This document shows, one piece after another, positions 24,344 through 32,267 of a DNA stretch of 64,000 bases; position 1 is the first letter of the stretch, and every line of letters begins with the position of its first letter. The translations under genes were made by a program, and so were the position numbers. The notes under the pieces are model-generated. The model saw only the letters and a list, made by a program, of their open reading frames with translations. It was not told the origin of the DNA and made no database searches. The DNA lies in NCBI RefSeq assembly GCF_021531435.1, contig NZ_JAFBIS010000008.1, forward strand, positions 60,505-124,504, read 5' to 3'. The stretch is from Oscillibacter valericigenes. GTDB lineage: Bacteria; Bacillota; Clostridia; Oscillospirales; Oscillospiraceae.

Positions 24344-25252
24344 ATGTCAATGCGCGTTTTGGTCACTGATGGTATGGATGCCGGCGCTGTGGAGCAGCTG
24401 CGCAAGGATGGCTACGAGATCGTGGAGCAGTTCTATGAGCCCGACCAGCTGGGAACGGCCCTGCGGGACTTCGACGCGGTCATCATCCGCTCCGCCACCA
24501 AGATCAAGGAGCCCCAGATCGACGCCGCCAAGGGCAGCCGCCTGAAGCTCATCATCCGGGCCGGCGTGGGCGTGGACAACATCGCCGTCAAGTACGCCGA
24601 GGCCGCGGGCATCACCGTGAAGAACACGCCGAGAGCGTCCTCCAACGCCGTAGCGGAGCTGGCCATCGCCCTGCTGTTCTCCTGCGCCCGGAACATCTCC
24701 ATCGCCGGGCACACCATGCGGGAGAAGAAGTGGGAGAAGAAGGCCTACTCCAAGGGCTTTGAGGTCATGGGCAAGACCATGGGCGTCATCGGCTACGGTC
24801 GCATCGGCCAGTTGGTGGGCGCCAAGGGCCAGGCTCTGGGCATGAACGTGTTGTCTGTGGTCCACCGCAACAAGCCCGAGGGCTGTGAGTGCGACACCAT
24901 GCACTTCGTCTCCATGGATGAACTGCTGGCCCAGTCCGACATCATCGTCCTCTGCGCCCCCGGCGGCGACAAGCCTCTGGTGGACGCCGAGTCCATCGCG
25001 AAGATGAAGGACGGCGTGGTCATCATCAACGTGTCCCGCGGCTCCAATGTGGACGAGGCCGCCCTGCTGGACGGTCTGAACAGCGGCAAGGTGAAGGCCG
25101 CGGGCCTGGATGTGTGGCTCAGCGAGAAGGACCCCAACTGGGAACTGGCCGCTCACCCCGCCGTCAGCTGCATGCCCCATGTGGGCGCAGGCACCAAGGA
25201 GGCCCAGAAGCGCATCGGCGCCGAGCTGGTGGACATCATCGAGCATTTCTGA
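24344..25252 (+). CDS. serA: D-3-phosphoglycerate dehydrogenase (short type)
   Basis: Likely oxidises 3-phosphoglycerate to phosphohydroxypyruvate with NAD. The 302-residue protein has the 2-hydroxyacid dehydrogenase fold: VGVDNIAVKYAEAAGI, the NAD motif GVIGYGRIGQLVGAKG (about 146-161), NVSRGSNVDEAALL with the catalytic Arg, and CMPHVGAGT with the catalytic His. The C-terminal ACT/regulatory domains of long SerA proteins are missing, so serine feedback through an ACT domain is not expected. The ATG at 24344 (after GGGG) is favoured over the TTG at 24338. The link to serC supports SerA over other hydroxyacid dehydrogenases. Confidence 0.92.
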   Translation: MSMRVLVTDGMDAGAVEQLRKDGYEIVEQFYEPDQLGTALRDFDAVIIRSATKIKEPQIDAAKGSRLKLIIRAGVGVDNIAVKYAEAAGITVKNTPRASSNAVAELAIALLFSCARNISIAGHTMREKKWEKKAYSKGFEVMGKTMGVIGYGRIGQLVGAKGQALGMNVLSVVHRNKPEGCECDTMHFVSMDELLAQSDIIVLCAPGGDKPLVDAESIAKMKDGVVIINVSRGSNVDEAALLDGLNSGKVKAAGLDVWLSEKDPNWELAAHPAVSCMPHVGAGTKEAQKRIGAELVDIIEHF

Positions 25253-25257
25253 TATTC

Positions 25258-25298
25258 AAAAAAAGCTGTCCGGTACAATGTACCGGGCAGCTTTTTTA
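25258..25298 (+). terminator. Terminator after serA
   Basis: AAGCTGTCCGGTACA and TGTACCGGGCAGCTT form a long stem with one wobble, flanked by an A-run and TTTTTT. It probably also serves the convergent small gene. Confidence 0.85.
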
Positions 25299-25310
25299 TG
25301 CTTGCTCCTG

Positions 25311-25541
25311 CTATCCGCCCAGGGCGTTCAGCAGAATTTTTTTGGCTTCCTTCCGGTCGGAAAAGCGGATCTCCGCTCCGGTGAGATACCGCGCCGCGTC
25401 GTTCCATTCCCACAAGCTGTATGTTTCCGCGCGGAAAGTTTGCAGACAGCGGCTTAACCGCCGCCGCTCCGCCCTGTGCAGGTCTGAAAGGTACATACAC
25501 CCCAACTGGCCGGCCAGGTCCTCCAACAAGCCTATTTCCAT
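25311..25541 (-). CDS. Hypothetical 76-residue protein
   Basis: Starts MEIGLLEDLAGQLGCMYLSDL and ends KEAKKILLNALGG. It is soluble, with no known catalytic motif. The ATG at 25541 is preceded by GGAAGGGG, a plausible site; the longer upstream frame is unlikely. The pattern of a short helical N-terminus, Trp-containing middle (ETYSLWEWNDAARYLTG) and C-terminal helix suggests a genuine small protein, but no family name can be given. It is convergent with serA and shares its terminator. Coding status is moderately supported. Confidence 0.55.
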   Translation of the reverse strand: MEIGLLEDLAGQLGCMYLSDLHRAERRRLSRCLQTFRAETYSLWEWNDAARYLTGAEIRFSDRKEAKKILLNALGG

Positions 25542-25645
25542 CACGCCCCTTCCGCATAACACCCGAAATGACTTCGGTAATATAAATATGCCAAAGCGGG
25601 CGGATGATGCTCTATGGCAAGACAATTTGACAATGCGGTTTCTGT

Positions 25646-26527
25646 TTATGTGAACGCCGGAAAAACAGCCTGCCAGTCTCCTCCGGAATCCAGCACAGCG
25701 TCCAGACGGGGCGCCAGAGCCAGAGCCGTCTCCCGCAGGTACGCGGCAGCCCCGGCAGGCAGCTCCAGGCGGCGGGCCAGGGTCTCCCCCGCCCGTTCCA
25801 AAGCCAGCCGCCGTCCGGCGGGCGTGAGAGGTATCAGCAGAGCGGTCAGGGCCTCCTGTCCCGCCGCCGTGATGTCCAGGGTAAAGAGGCTCCCTTCCGT
25901 CATCGTCACCCCCAGCGCGGCATCTGCCGCCGGCTCATACAGGTTCACCAGCAGTTCCCGGTGGTCCGGGCTGGACGATGCCAACACCCGGCGGACGGCC
26001 TCCGGAGGAAAGCGGCGAAGGATGGTATCCTCTGTCAGGAGCCGGTCCAGGTAATCCCGGAGCCAGGCCACACCTACAAGGCTGTCCGGCACGGGATGGG
26101 CCAACTGGTAGTCGATGTCGCAGGGCACCTCCGCCGCGAAAAACCGGGGGTCGTAATCATGGAAAAACCCGCCGATGCCCCGGAGGGTATCCCGCAGCGA
26201 CAGGCTCTCCTCCTGGTAGAGGCAGCCGCAGGCCCGGCGGTACTGAAGCCGCGTCCGGGCCGTCTGGCGGCGTATCACCTCCGCCGCCTCCCGCAGGACA
26301 ATATCCGACGGCTTCCGCAGCAGATCCCGCTCCGGCTGGGCCTGATGGAGCTGCTCCAGCGAGAAGCAGATGGAGCGCAGCAGCATCTGCGCGGTATCTG
26401 ACCGGACGGATGTGCTCTGTCCCGAGGTGTATCGTTCCGTCTGGAGCCGCAGCAGCTCCCATAGCTTCATCTGCCATGCCTGCCGGTCATATTCCGGCAA
26501 GCTGACCATCAAATCAGTCTGTGCCAT
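25646..26527 (-). CDS. DUF6179 family protein
   Basis: A 293-residue, mostly helical soluble protein. Visible blocks are SVRSDTAQMLLRSICFSLEQ, DTLRGIGGFFHDYDPRFFAAEVPCDIDYQLAHP and DYLDRLLTEDTILRRFPPEAVRRVL, which fit the DUF6179 family of gut Firmicutes. The function is unknown. It overlaps the preceding DUF6323 gene by 14 bp, so the two are one translational unit. The ATG at 26527 is chosen because it falls in that overlap and removes an Arg-rich non-conserved extension. Confidence 0.75.
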   Translation of the reverse strand: MAQTDLMVSLPEYDRQAWQMKLWELLRLQTERYTSGQSTSVRSDTAQMLLRSICFSLEQLHQAQPERDLLRKPSDIVLREAAEVIRRQTARTRLQYRRACGCLYQEESLSLRDTLRGIGGFFHDYDPRFFAAEVPCDIDYQLAHPVPDSLVGVAWLRDYLDRLLTEDTILRRFPPEAVRRVLASSSPDHRELLVNLYEPAADAALGVTMTEGSLFTLDITAAGQEALTALLIPLTPAGRRLALERAGETLARRLELPAGAAAYLRETALALAPRLDAVLDSGGDWQAVFPAFT

Positions 26528-26942
26528 GCTTTTCCTCCCGTACCCACTGGGCCAGCTCCGCAAGGGAAAGCCCCTCCAAATAGTCCGTGCTGCCTCCCGC
26601 CTTGTCAAAGGCCCGGCGGAGAAGCCGCAGAAGATACCCGTCCGGCGTCAGGTCTCCGGCCTCATTTTTGCAGCGGTAAAAAACGGTCTGCAAGGCTTCC
26701 AGTGTCTCCGCATAATCCGTCTGGTGCAGGTGCGGCGAATCACAAAAAACCTCAATGAGCCGGGGCAGGATACCCGCTCCCAACTCCACTCTGCCGGTGT
26801 CCAGCAGAGCCTGGGTCCGGCTTTCCGCCAGAGCCGCCATCTGCTCCGGCATCAACGTCAGGCCGTACCGGGCCGTTTTACGGTTTGTTTCTGCCAAAGC
26901 CTGCATGGTCTCCCGCGGCTGAGGAACGATATAAAACTCCAT
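26514..26942 (-). CDS. DUF6323 family protein
   Basis: A 142-residue soluble protein beginning MEFYIVPQPRETMQALAETNRKT. LTLMPEQMAALAESRTQALLDTGRVELGAGILPRLIEVFCDSP and KAGGSTDYLEGLSLAELAQWVREE are the readable blocks. It matches the DUF6323 family, regularly encoded directly before DUF6179. The pair is of unknown function. GGAGGTGGG precedes the ATG at 26942. A good promoter lies about 20 bp further upstream, so the pair forms a two-gene operon. Confidence 0.75.
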   Translation of the reverse strand: MEFYIVPQPRETMQALAETNRKTARYGLTLMPEQMAALAESRTQALLDTGRVELGAGILPRLIEVFCDSPHLHQTDYAETLEALQTVFYRCKNEAGDLTPDGYLLRLLRRAFDKAGGSTDYLEGLSLAELAQWVREEKHGTD

Positions 26943-26962
26943 GATACCCACCTCCGTCTCCC

Positions 26963-26991
26963 AGCATACGGCGGCGGTGACAGCAGAACAA
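26963..26991 (-). promoter_or_regulatory. Promoter of the DUF6323-DUF6179 operon
   Basis: On the minus strand TTGTTC (26991-26986), 17 bp, TATGCT (26968-26963). It lies immediately upstream of the ribosome site. Confidence 0.5.
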
Positions 26992-27033
26992 GACTTGAAT
27001 TTTAAGCCGATTTGTGGTAATATGAGCACGAAG

Positions 27034-27060
27034 AAAGAGCGCTTTCGCGCTCTTTTTTCT
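27034..27060. terminator. Terminator hairpin beyond the nitroreductase gene
   Basis: AGAGCGC, TTTC loop, GCGCTCT, with AAAG on one side and TTTTTTC on the other. On the minus strand it directly follows the nitroreductase stop. Confidence 0.75.
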
Positions 27061-27720
27061 TTATTTCCAGGTAAAATGGTCCTTGCCGGCCCCCACTTCA
27101 AAGTGATATTTCACGATGCCCAGGTCCACCTTGGCGTAGAACCCGCCGGTGGACTCCGCCTGCACCGTGTCTCCCTCCAGAGTCAGGAGGAACTTTTGCT
27201 GGTTCATGGCGGTGGGCGCCAGCAGGGCGGCCTCCACGCCGGAGCGGAACCAGTCCGGCAGCTCCCGGTCCGCTTTGCAGACTTCCTCCAGGGGTTTGCT
27301 CTTGTGCGGCACGCCGTGGGTCTCGCCATAGCCCAGCGACGCCACACAGACCAGCTTTTCACCGCCTTCCACGGTCACGGGGCATTTCCCCTTGCGATAC
27401 GACATGGCCACCCAGCAGCTGTCCAGGCCCAGCTGGGCGGCTTTCAGCACCAGACGCTCCCCATAGTAGCCGATTTTTTCGTCCGCGCCCTTTGGCCCTA
27501 TAAAGGCCAGATAGTTCCGGACGCCCCGGAATTTGCCGTAATGGGCCATAAAGCCCTGAAACGCCTCCGGTTCGTCGTGGACCAGCTGGATATGCAGGCC
27601 GCTTTCCCTGTTGCAGGCCACGGTCTCCTCCATCAGAGCCGCCAGCACCTCCGGCGGCAAAGGTCTGTCCGTATACTGCCGCACCGCATGGCGGCGGCGA
27701 ATCGCTTCCATCAGTTCCAT
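27061..27720 (-). CDS. Nitroreductase-family protein
   Basis: A 219-residue FMN-dependent nitroreductase-fold protein. The N-terminus MELMEAIRRRHAVRQYTDRPLPPEVL is the FMN-binding start with the conserved Arg cluster. ERLVLKAAQLGLDSCWVA and ALLAPTAMNQQKF are the other family blocks. The physiological substrate is unknown. It starts 2 bp after the stop of the ArsR-type regulator with GGAGGAACTGTGAT before the ATG, so the regulator and enzyme are co-expressed. The regulator may respond to a compound reduced by this enzyme (inference). Confidence 0.9.
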   Translation of the reverse strand: MELMEAIRRRHAVRQYTDRPLPPEVLAALMEETVACNRESGLHIQLVHDEPEAFQGFMAHYGKFRGVRNYLAFIGPKGADEKIGYYGERLVLKAAQLGLDSCWVAMSYRKGKCPVTVEGGEKLVCVASLGYGETHGVPHKSKPLEEVCKADRELPDWFRSGVEAALLAPTAMNQQKFLLTLEGDTVQAESTGGFYAKVDLGIVKYHFEVGAGKDHFTWK

Positions 27721-27721
27721 A

Positions 27722-28102
27722 TCACAGTTCCTCCTCTGTATTGGGATAGCCTTCCGCGGTAGCGTTCTCCGTCACCGCGCAGATGTGGCCGCTCAGCTTC
27801 CGCAGCTCCGCCCAGCAGGATGCGGCGGCATTGGGATAGTAATATGTTCTGGTCCCATCCCGGTACAGCTCCACCGCTCCCGCCGCCCGCAGCGTGCGGA
27901 GATGGCGGGATACCGCCGGGCGGCTGAGGTTCGTGCGCTTTGCAATTTCCTCCGCCCGCAAGCCCACCTGGTCGGCCTCCAGGAGAGCCAGAAACACCCG
28001 CTGGCGGTTTTCATCTCCAAGGGCCACAAACAGCGGCCACAGGCGGCGGAATTCCTCCGCCAGAGCCGTCCGCGCCTCCACACACTCCCGGCAGGCATCC
28101 AT
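27722..28102 (-). CDS. ArsR-family transcriptional regulator
   Basis: A 126-residue winged-helix protein: FVALGDENRQRVFLALLEADQVGLRAEEIAKRTNLSRPAVSRHLRTLRAAGAVELYRDGTRTYYYP is the ArsR/HTH_5 domain (about 25-92). Cysteines at residues 4 and 7 (CREC) and near the C-terminus could bind metal or sense redox state, but the classical ELCVCDL motif of ArsR is absent. It is followed directly by the nitroreductase gene, which it may control. An extended -10 (TGCTATAAT) lies upstream. Confidence 0.88.
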   Translation of the reverse strand: MDACRECVEARTALAEEFRRLWPLFVALGDENRQRVFLALLEADQVGLRAEEIAKRTNLSRPAVSRHLRTLRAAGAVELYRDGTRTYYYPNAAASCWAELRKLSGHICAVTENATAEGYPNTEEEL

Positions 28103-28135
28103 CCGCAGTTCTCCCCTTTCCCGCTGAATGATTTG

Positions 28136-28141
28136 ATTATA
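28136..28141 (-). promoter_or_regulatory. Extended -10 element of the arsR-nitroreductase operon
   Basis: TATAAT on the minus strand preceded by TGC, an extended -10, 34 bp upstream of the start. There is no convincing -35, as is usual for extended -10 promoters. Confidence 0.5.
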
Positions 28142-28270
28142 GCACGTTTTATTCCTGACGGCGCATTTGGAACGAAAAATGAGCGGGTTGGTTTCAGTAC
28201 ATTTTTCGCCTATTTTCTTCCATCTTTATTTGATTTTTTTGGAATTTTGGAATTTGTTCACAAATTATTA

Positions 28271-28312
28271 ACTGCCATATCTATTTACTTATTAAAGTTG
28301 GCAGTATATAAT
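28271..28312 (+). promoter_or_regulatory. Promoter of the BusR-like/OpuC operon with a bipartite inverted repeat
   Basis: TTACTT (28285-28290), 16 bp, TATAAT (28307-28312). Perfect 7-bp inverted repeats ACTGCCA (28271-28277) and TGGCAGT (28299-28305) lie 21 bp apart, one just upstream of the -35 and one just before the -10. This placement suits repression by the downstream GntR/RCK_C protein; BusR of streptococci recognises a two-part site separated by about 22 bp (known from literature). Confidence 0.6.
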
Positions 28313-28348
28313 GGTCGCATTCCGTAATTCAAACAGGTGGTGGTATCC

Positions 28349-28996
28349 ATGAAGCAAACCGTTGTTCCCTCTCAATATTTGCAGATCGCGCTGGACCTGG
28401 CCCGCCGCATCGCCAAGGGCGAGCTGCCGGAGGGCAGCCGGATCTACGGACGGTCCGTCATGGCCTCGGAATACAACGTCTCCCCGGAGACCATCCGGCG
28501 GGCGCTGCGTCTGCTGGCGGACATGAAGGTGGTGGAAGTGAAGCCCCAGAGCGGGGCCGTGGTCCTCTCCGCCGACAGCGCCCGGCGGTATATCGTAAAC
28601 TTTGAGGAGAGCGCCGACGTCCGGGCACTGCGGCAGCAGCTCAAGGAGCTGATGGCGGAATACGCCGACCTGAGCCGCCGCCTCAGCGACACGGTGACGG
28701 CCCTGATGAAGAGCCGGGACACCTTCGCCGCCGCGGGGGAACCCCTCCCCAACTACGAGGTCCCCATCCCCAAGGGCTCCCCTCTCATTGGTCAGAGCAT
28801 CGGAGCACTGAAATTCTGGCAGTCCACCGGCGGCACCATCGTGGCCATCCGGCGGGGCCAGACCGTCATCCTGTCTCCCGGCCCCTACGCGGAGCTGTAC
28901 GACGGGGACGTGATCGTCCTGGTGGGCAGCCCCGCCGCTGCGGAGGCCGCCCACAACCTCATTGCGCCAAAGGAGGTAATCAATGATCCAATTTGA
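28349..28996 (+). CDS. busR: BusR-like GntR/RCK_C transcriptional regulator
   Basis: A 215-residue regulator. Residues about 8-78 are a GntR winged helix (YLQIALDLARRIAKGELPEGS, VSPETIRRALRLLADMKVV). A coiled-coil-like stretch follows (about 88-122, ALRQQLKELMAEYADLSRRL), then an RCK_C/TrkA-C domain (about 130-208, IGQSIGALKFWQSTGGTIVAIRRG and YDGDVIVLVG). This is the layout of BusR, a c-di-AMP-dependent repressor of betaine transport genes. Direct overlap with the OpuCA-type ATPase gene supports the same role here (inference). The ATG at 28349 has AGGTGG upstream. Confidence 0.85.
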   Translation: MKQTVVPSQYLQIALDLARRIAKGELPEGSRIYGRSVMASEYNVSPETIRRALRLLADMKVVEVKPQSGAVVLSADSARRYIVNFEESADVRALRQQLKELMAEYADLSRRLSDTVTALMKSRDTFAAAGEPLPNYEVPIPKGSPLIGQSIGALKFWQSTGGTIVAIRRGQTVILSPGPYAELYDGDVIVLVGSPAAAEAAHNLIAPKEVINDPI

Positions 28997-30095
28997 ACAC
29001 GTCTGCAAAAGCTACGGCAAAACGCCCATCCTGAAAGACCTGAACTTCACCATTCAGGATGGGCAGTTCGTGGTGCTGATCGGTCCGTCGGGCTGCGGCA
29101 AGACCACGACGCTGAAGACCATCAACCGCCTCATTGACATCGACTCCGGCGTCATCTCCATCGACGGAAAGGACATCCAGTCTCAGGACAAGGTGGAGCT
29201 GCGGCGGCACATCGGTTATGTCATCCAGCAGATCGGCCTGTTCCCCAACATGACCGTGGCTCAGAACATCTGTGTGGTGCCGAAGCTGCTGAAATACGAC
29301 AAGGTCCGGTGCGGCGAGATCGTCCGGGAGATGCTGAAGCTGGTGGGCATGGAGCAGTACGCCGACAAGTACCCCTCAGAGCTCTCCGGCGGCCAGCAGC
29401 AGCGCATCGGCGTGCTGCGGGCGCTGGCGGCGTCCCCTCCCATCGTGCTGATGGACGAACCCTTCAGCGCCCTGGACCCCATGACCCGGGAGACCTTGCA
29501 GGATGAGGTGAAAAATATTCAGCAGAAGCTGAACAAAACCGTCATCTTCGTCAGCCACGACATGAGCGAGGCCCTGAAACTGGCGGACACAATCATCTTC
29601 ATGTCCGGCGGTGAGATCGTCCAGATCGCCTCCCCGGAGGAAATGCTGGAGCATCCCGCCAACGACCTGGTGCGGAACTTCCTGGGCAAGCACGCCTCCG
29701 ACGCCCCTGCCCCCTCCACGGTGGAGCACTTCATGCGGACGAACCTTGTCACCGTCAAAAAGGACCGTGGCGTGATGGAGTGCGCCGAGCGCATGGCCCG
29801 CAGCAGCGTGGACTCCCTGCTGGTCACCGACGAGGAGGGACGGTACGCCGGTACCATCTCCATCGGCGACATCCGCCGCTGGGGCCGGGAACTGAACAGC
29901 ATCGAACCCATGGTGCGCCAGACCGCCCGGACCGTCCGGGTGGGCGACGACGCCAGAGAGAGCTTTGACTACCTTCTGGACTCCGGCGCAAACTACGTGG
30001 TAGTCCTGAACGAGGACGACACCATCGCGGGCATCGTGACCAAAACCAGCGTGGCACGGTCGGTGGCGGAGAACCTGTGGGGGGATGCCAAATGA
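28983..30095 (+). CDS. opuCA: OpuCA-type ABC transporter ATPase with CBS domains
   Basis: A 370-residue ATP-binding subunit for a quaternary-amine type importer. ABC domain residues 1 to about 240 show Walker A GPSGCGKTT (33-41), Q-loop VIQQIGLFPNMTV, signature LSGGQQQR and Walker B VLMDEP. Two CBS domains follow (about 250-310 and 315-368, e.g. VDSLLVTDEEGRYAGTIS and NYVVVLNEDDTIAGIV), which in OpuA-type importers sense ionic strength or c-di-AMP. It overlaps busR by 14 bp and the following permease by 4 bp. Confidence 0.92.
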   Translation: MIQFEHVCKSYGKTPILKDLNFTIQDGQFVVLIGPSGCGKTTTLKTINRLIDIDSGVISIDGKDIQSQDKVELRRHIGYVIQQIGLFPNMTVAQNICVVPKLLKYDKVRCGEIVREMLKLVGMEQYADKYPSELSGGQQQRIGVLRALAASPPIVLMDEPFSALDPMTRETLQDEVKNIQQKLNKTVIFVSHDMSEALKLADTIIFMSGGEIVQIASPEEMLEHPANDLVRNFLGKHASDAPAPSTVEHFMRTNLVTVKKDRGVMECAERMARSSVDSLLVTDEEGRYAGTISIGDIRRWGRELNSIEPMVRQTARTVRVGDDARESFDYLLDSGANYVVVLNEDDTIAGIVTKTSVARSVAENLWGDAK

Positions 30096-30733
30096 CGGCC
30101 CTGTTTCAGACCTACGGCGCCATGCTGGCAAAAGCCATCGGCGTCCACACGGTGTATGTGCTGGTCTCCGTGGCCTGCGGCTTTTGTCTGGGCCTGCTGC
30201 TGGGTATTTTGCTGTCCCGGGTCCCCAAGTGGTCCGGCGTCATTCTGCCGGTCTTGTCCATCTTCCAGACCATCCCCGGTCTGGTGTTTATCGGCGTGCT
30301 GTTCATCCTCTGGGGCAACACCGCCTCCACGGTCATCGTGGCCCTCAGTGTGTACGCCATGTTCCCGGTGCTGAAAAACACCTACACCGGCATCCTGGGG
30401 GTGGAGTCAAAGTACATCGAAGCCGCCCGAGGCTGCGGCATGTCGCCCCTTCAGGCTCTGCTGCGGGTGGAGCTGCCCCTGGCGATGCCCACCATCATCG
30501 CGGGCCTCCGGATGGCCGCCATCTACACCGTCTCCTGGACGGTGCTGGCCGCCATGATCGGTCGGGGCGGCCTGGGTACTTTCGTGTATCAGGGCGTGGC
30601 CTCCAACAATAACACCCTCATCCTGCTGGGCGCTATCCCGGCGGCTGTTCTGGCCATCCTGTTCGGCGCGGTCATCGACCGGCTCCAGCGGAAGGTCACG
30701 CCCCGGGGCCTGCGGAAGGAGGTGGGCAAATGA
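30092..30733 (+). CDS. opuCB: OpuCB-type ABC transporter permease
   Basis: A 213-residue permease with about five transmembrane helices and the BPD_transp_1 coupling motif EAARGCGMSPLQALLRVELPLAMP (about 115-138). It starts at the ATG overlapping the ATPase stop (ATGA); an earlier in-frame start inside the ATPase gene is not needed. It should form a heterodimeric channel with the next gene product. Confidence 0.92.
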   Translation: MTALFQTYGAMLAKAIGVHTVYVLVSVACGFCLGLLLGILLSRVPKWSGVILPVLSIFQTIPGLVFIGVLFILWGNTASTVIVALSVYAMFPVLKNTYTGILGVESKYIEAARGCGMSPLQALLRVELPLAMPTIIAGLRMAAIYTVSWTVLAAMIGRGGLGTFVYQGVASNNNTLILLGAIPAAVLAILFGAVIDRLQRKVTPRGLRKEVGK

Positions 30734-32226
30734 CCTGGTCCCTGATTTGTGAGCACCTCTTTCTCGTGCTGGCCGCCAGCCTCCTGTCCATTGCCATCGG
30801 CCTGCCCCTGGGCATCTGGGCCTATGTGTCCAAGACCGCCCGGCCCATCATCCTGCGGGCGGTGGACCTGCTGCAGACCATCCCCTCCCTGGCCTTGCTT
30901 GGCATCATCATGGTCTTTCTGGACCCCGGCAAGCTCACCGTTATCATCGGCATCACGTTGTACTCCCTCCTCCCCATCGTGCGGAACACCTGTCTGGGCC
31001 TGCAGGAGGTGGACCCCGGCGTCAAGGAGGCCGCCCGGGGCATGGGCATGAGCAAGCCCTACCGGGTGCTGATGGTGGAATTTCCCCTGGCCTTTCCCAC
31101 CGTGTTCACCGGCATCCGCATCGCCGTGGTCAACGCCATCGGCACCGCCGTGTTCGCGGCCTTCGTGGGCGGCGGCGGTTTGGGCGGCGTCATCACCCAG
31201 GCCATCCGCATCTCCGACATGAAGCTCATCCTGGCCGCCACCGGCGTGCTCATGGTCATTGCCGTGGTGCTGGACCTGCTGATGGGCTGGTTTGAAAACC
31301 AGATGCGCAAGGACAAGGGCGGCTCCCGGAAAATGTGGGTCCCCGTGGCCGCTATCCTGCTGGCCTTCTGCCTGCTCCTTCCCTACGGCCGGGGCAGCAG
31401 CGGCGATCTGATGCTCTATGACGGCGACTACTCCGAGACCCAGCTCATGCACCACATGGTGAAAATGCTGGTAGAGGACCAGACCGATTTGACGGTCACC
31501 ATCCAGGACCAGATGTCCCAGGTAAATAATTTCAACGCCCTGAACGGCAATAACCACACCTGCGACCTGATGATCTCCTACGACGGCACCCTGCTGACCA
31601 CCTTCTTCCACCAGGACGTCACCGATGTGCCGGAGGGCATGAGTATCTACGATCATGTCAATCAGGTGGCCCAGGAGGAATACGGGATGCGGCTGCTGGA
31701 AAAACTGGGCTTCGACAACACCTACGCCATCGCGGTGCCCCAGAATATTGCCGACCAGTACAGCCTGGAGACCATCAGCGACCTGATTCCCGTGGCGGAT
31801 CAGCTGACCTTCGGCGCGGAGCAGGGCTTCTTCACCCTGGAGGGCAGCATGAAGTACGGACCTTTCACGGAGTTCTACGGTCTGAACTTCCATGATCCTG
31901 TGTCCGTGGACCTGGGGCTGAAGTACACCGCCGTGGAAAACGGCAGCTTCGACGTCACCGTGGTCTACGCCACCGACGGCCTGAACCGCAAGGTGGGTCT
32001 GAAAATTCTGGAGGATGACAAGAGCTTCTTCCCGGATTACAACGGCGCCTTTCTGGTGCGGGAGGATGTGCTGGAGCAATACCCGGAGCTGGAGGGCATT
32101 TTGAACCAGCTTGCGGGCAGGATCCCCACGGAGCAGATGGCGGAGCTGACCTACCAGGTGGACGTGGTGGGCCGGACCGTGGACGATGTGGCGCGGGAGT
32201 TCCTGGTGAGCCAGGGGCTGCTGTAA
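30730..32226 (+). CDS. opuCC: OpuC-type permease fused to substrate-binding domain
   Basis: A 498-residue fusion. Residues 1 to about 200 are a second permease (EAARGMGMSKPYRVLMVEFPLAFP coupling motif). A short basic linker (MRKDKGGSRK) and an extra hydrophobic segment (about 201-218) lead to an extracellular type-II binding domain (about 225-498) like those of OpuAC/ProX proteins. Betaine, choline or carnitine is likely from family and regulator; ergothioneine importers (EgtU) share this fusion layout and cannot be excluded. It overlaps the previous gene by 4 bp. A terminator follows. Confidence 0.9.
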   Translation: MTWSLICEHLFLVLAASLLSIAIGLPLGIWAYVSKTARPIILRAVDLLQTIPSLALLGIIMVFLDPGKLTVIIGITLYSLLPIVRNTCLGLQEVDPGVKEAARGMGMSKPYRVLMVEFPLAFPTVFTGIRIAVVNAIGTAVFAAFVGGGGLGGVITQAIRISDMKLILAATGVLMVIAVVLDLLMGWFENQMRKDKGGSRKMWVPVAAILLAFCLLLPYGRGSSGDLMLYDGDYSETQLMHHMVKMLVEDQTDLTVTIQDQMSQVNNFNALNGNNHTCDLMISYDGTLLTTFFHQDVTDVPEGMSIYDHVNQVAQEEYGMRLLEKLGFDNTYAIAVPQNIADQYSLETISDLIPVADQLTFGAEQGFFTLEGSMKYGPFTEFYGLNFHDPVSVDLGLKYTAVENGSFDVTVVYATDGLNRKVGLKILEDDKSFFPDYNGAFLVREDVLEQYPELEGILNQLAGRIPTEQMAELTYQVDVVGRTVDDVAREFLVSQGLL

Positions 32227-32232
32227 TGTTGA

Positions 32233-32267
32233 AGAAAAGCGGGACTTATCGTCCCGCTTTCCTTTTT
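32233..32267. terminator. Terminator after the OpuC-type operon
   Basis: AAAGCGGGAC (32236-32245), TTATC, GTCCCGCTTT (32251-32260), then CCTTTTT. The hairpin overlaps the last codons of the convergent PAP2 gene. Confidence 0.85.
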
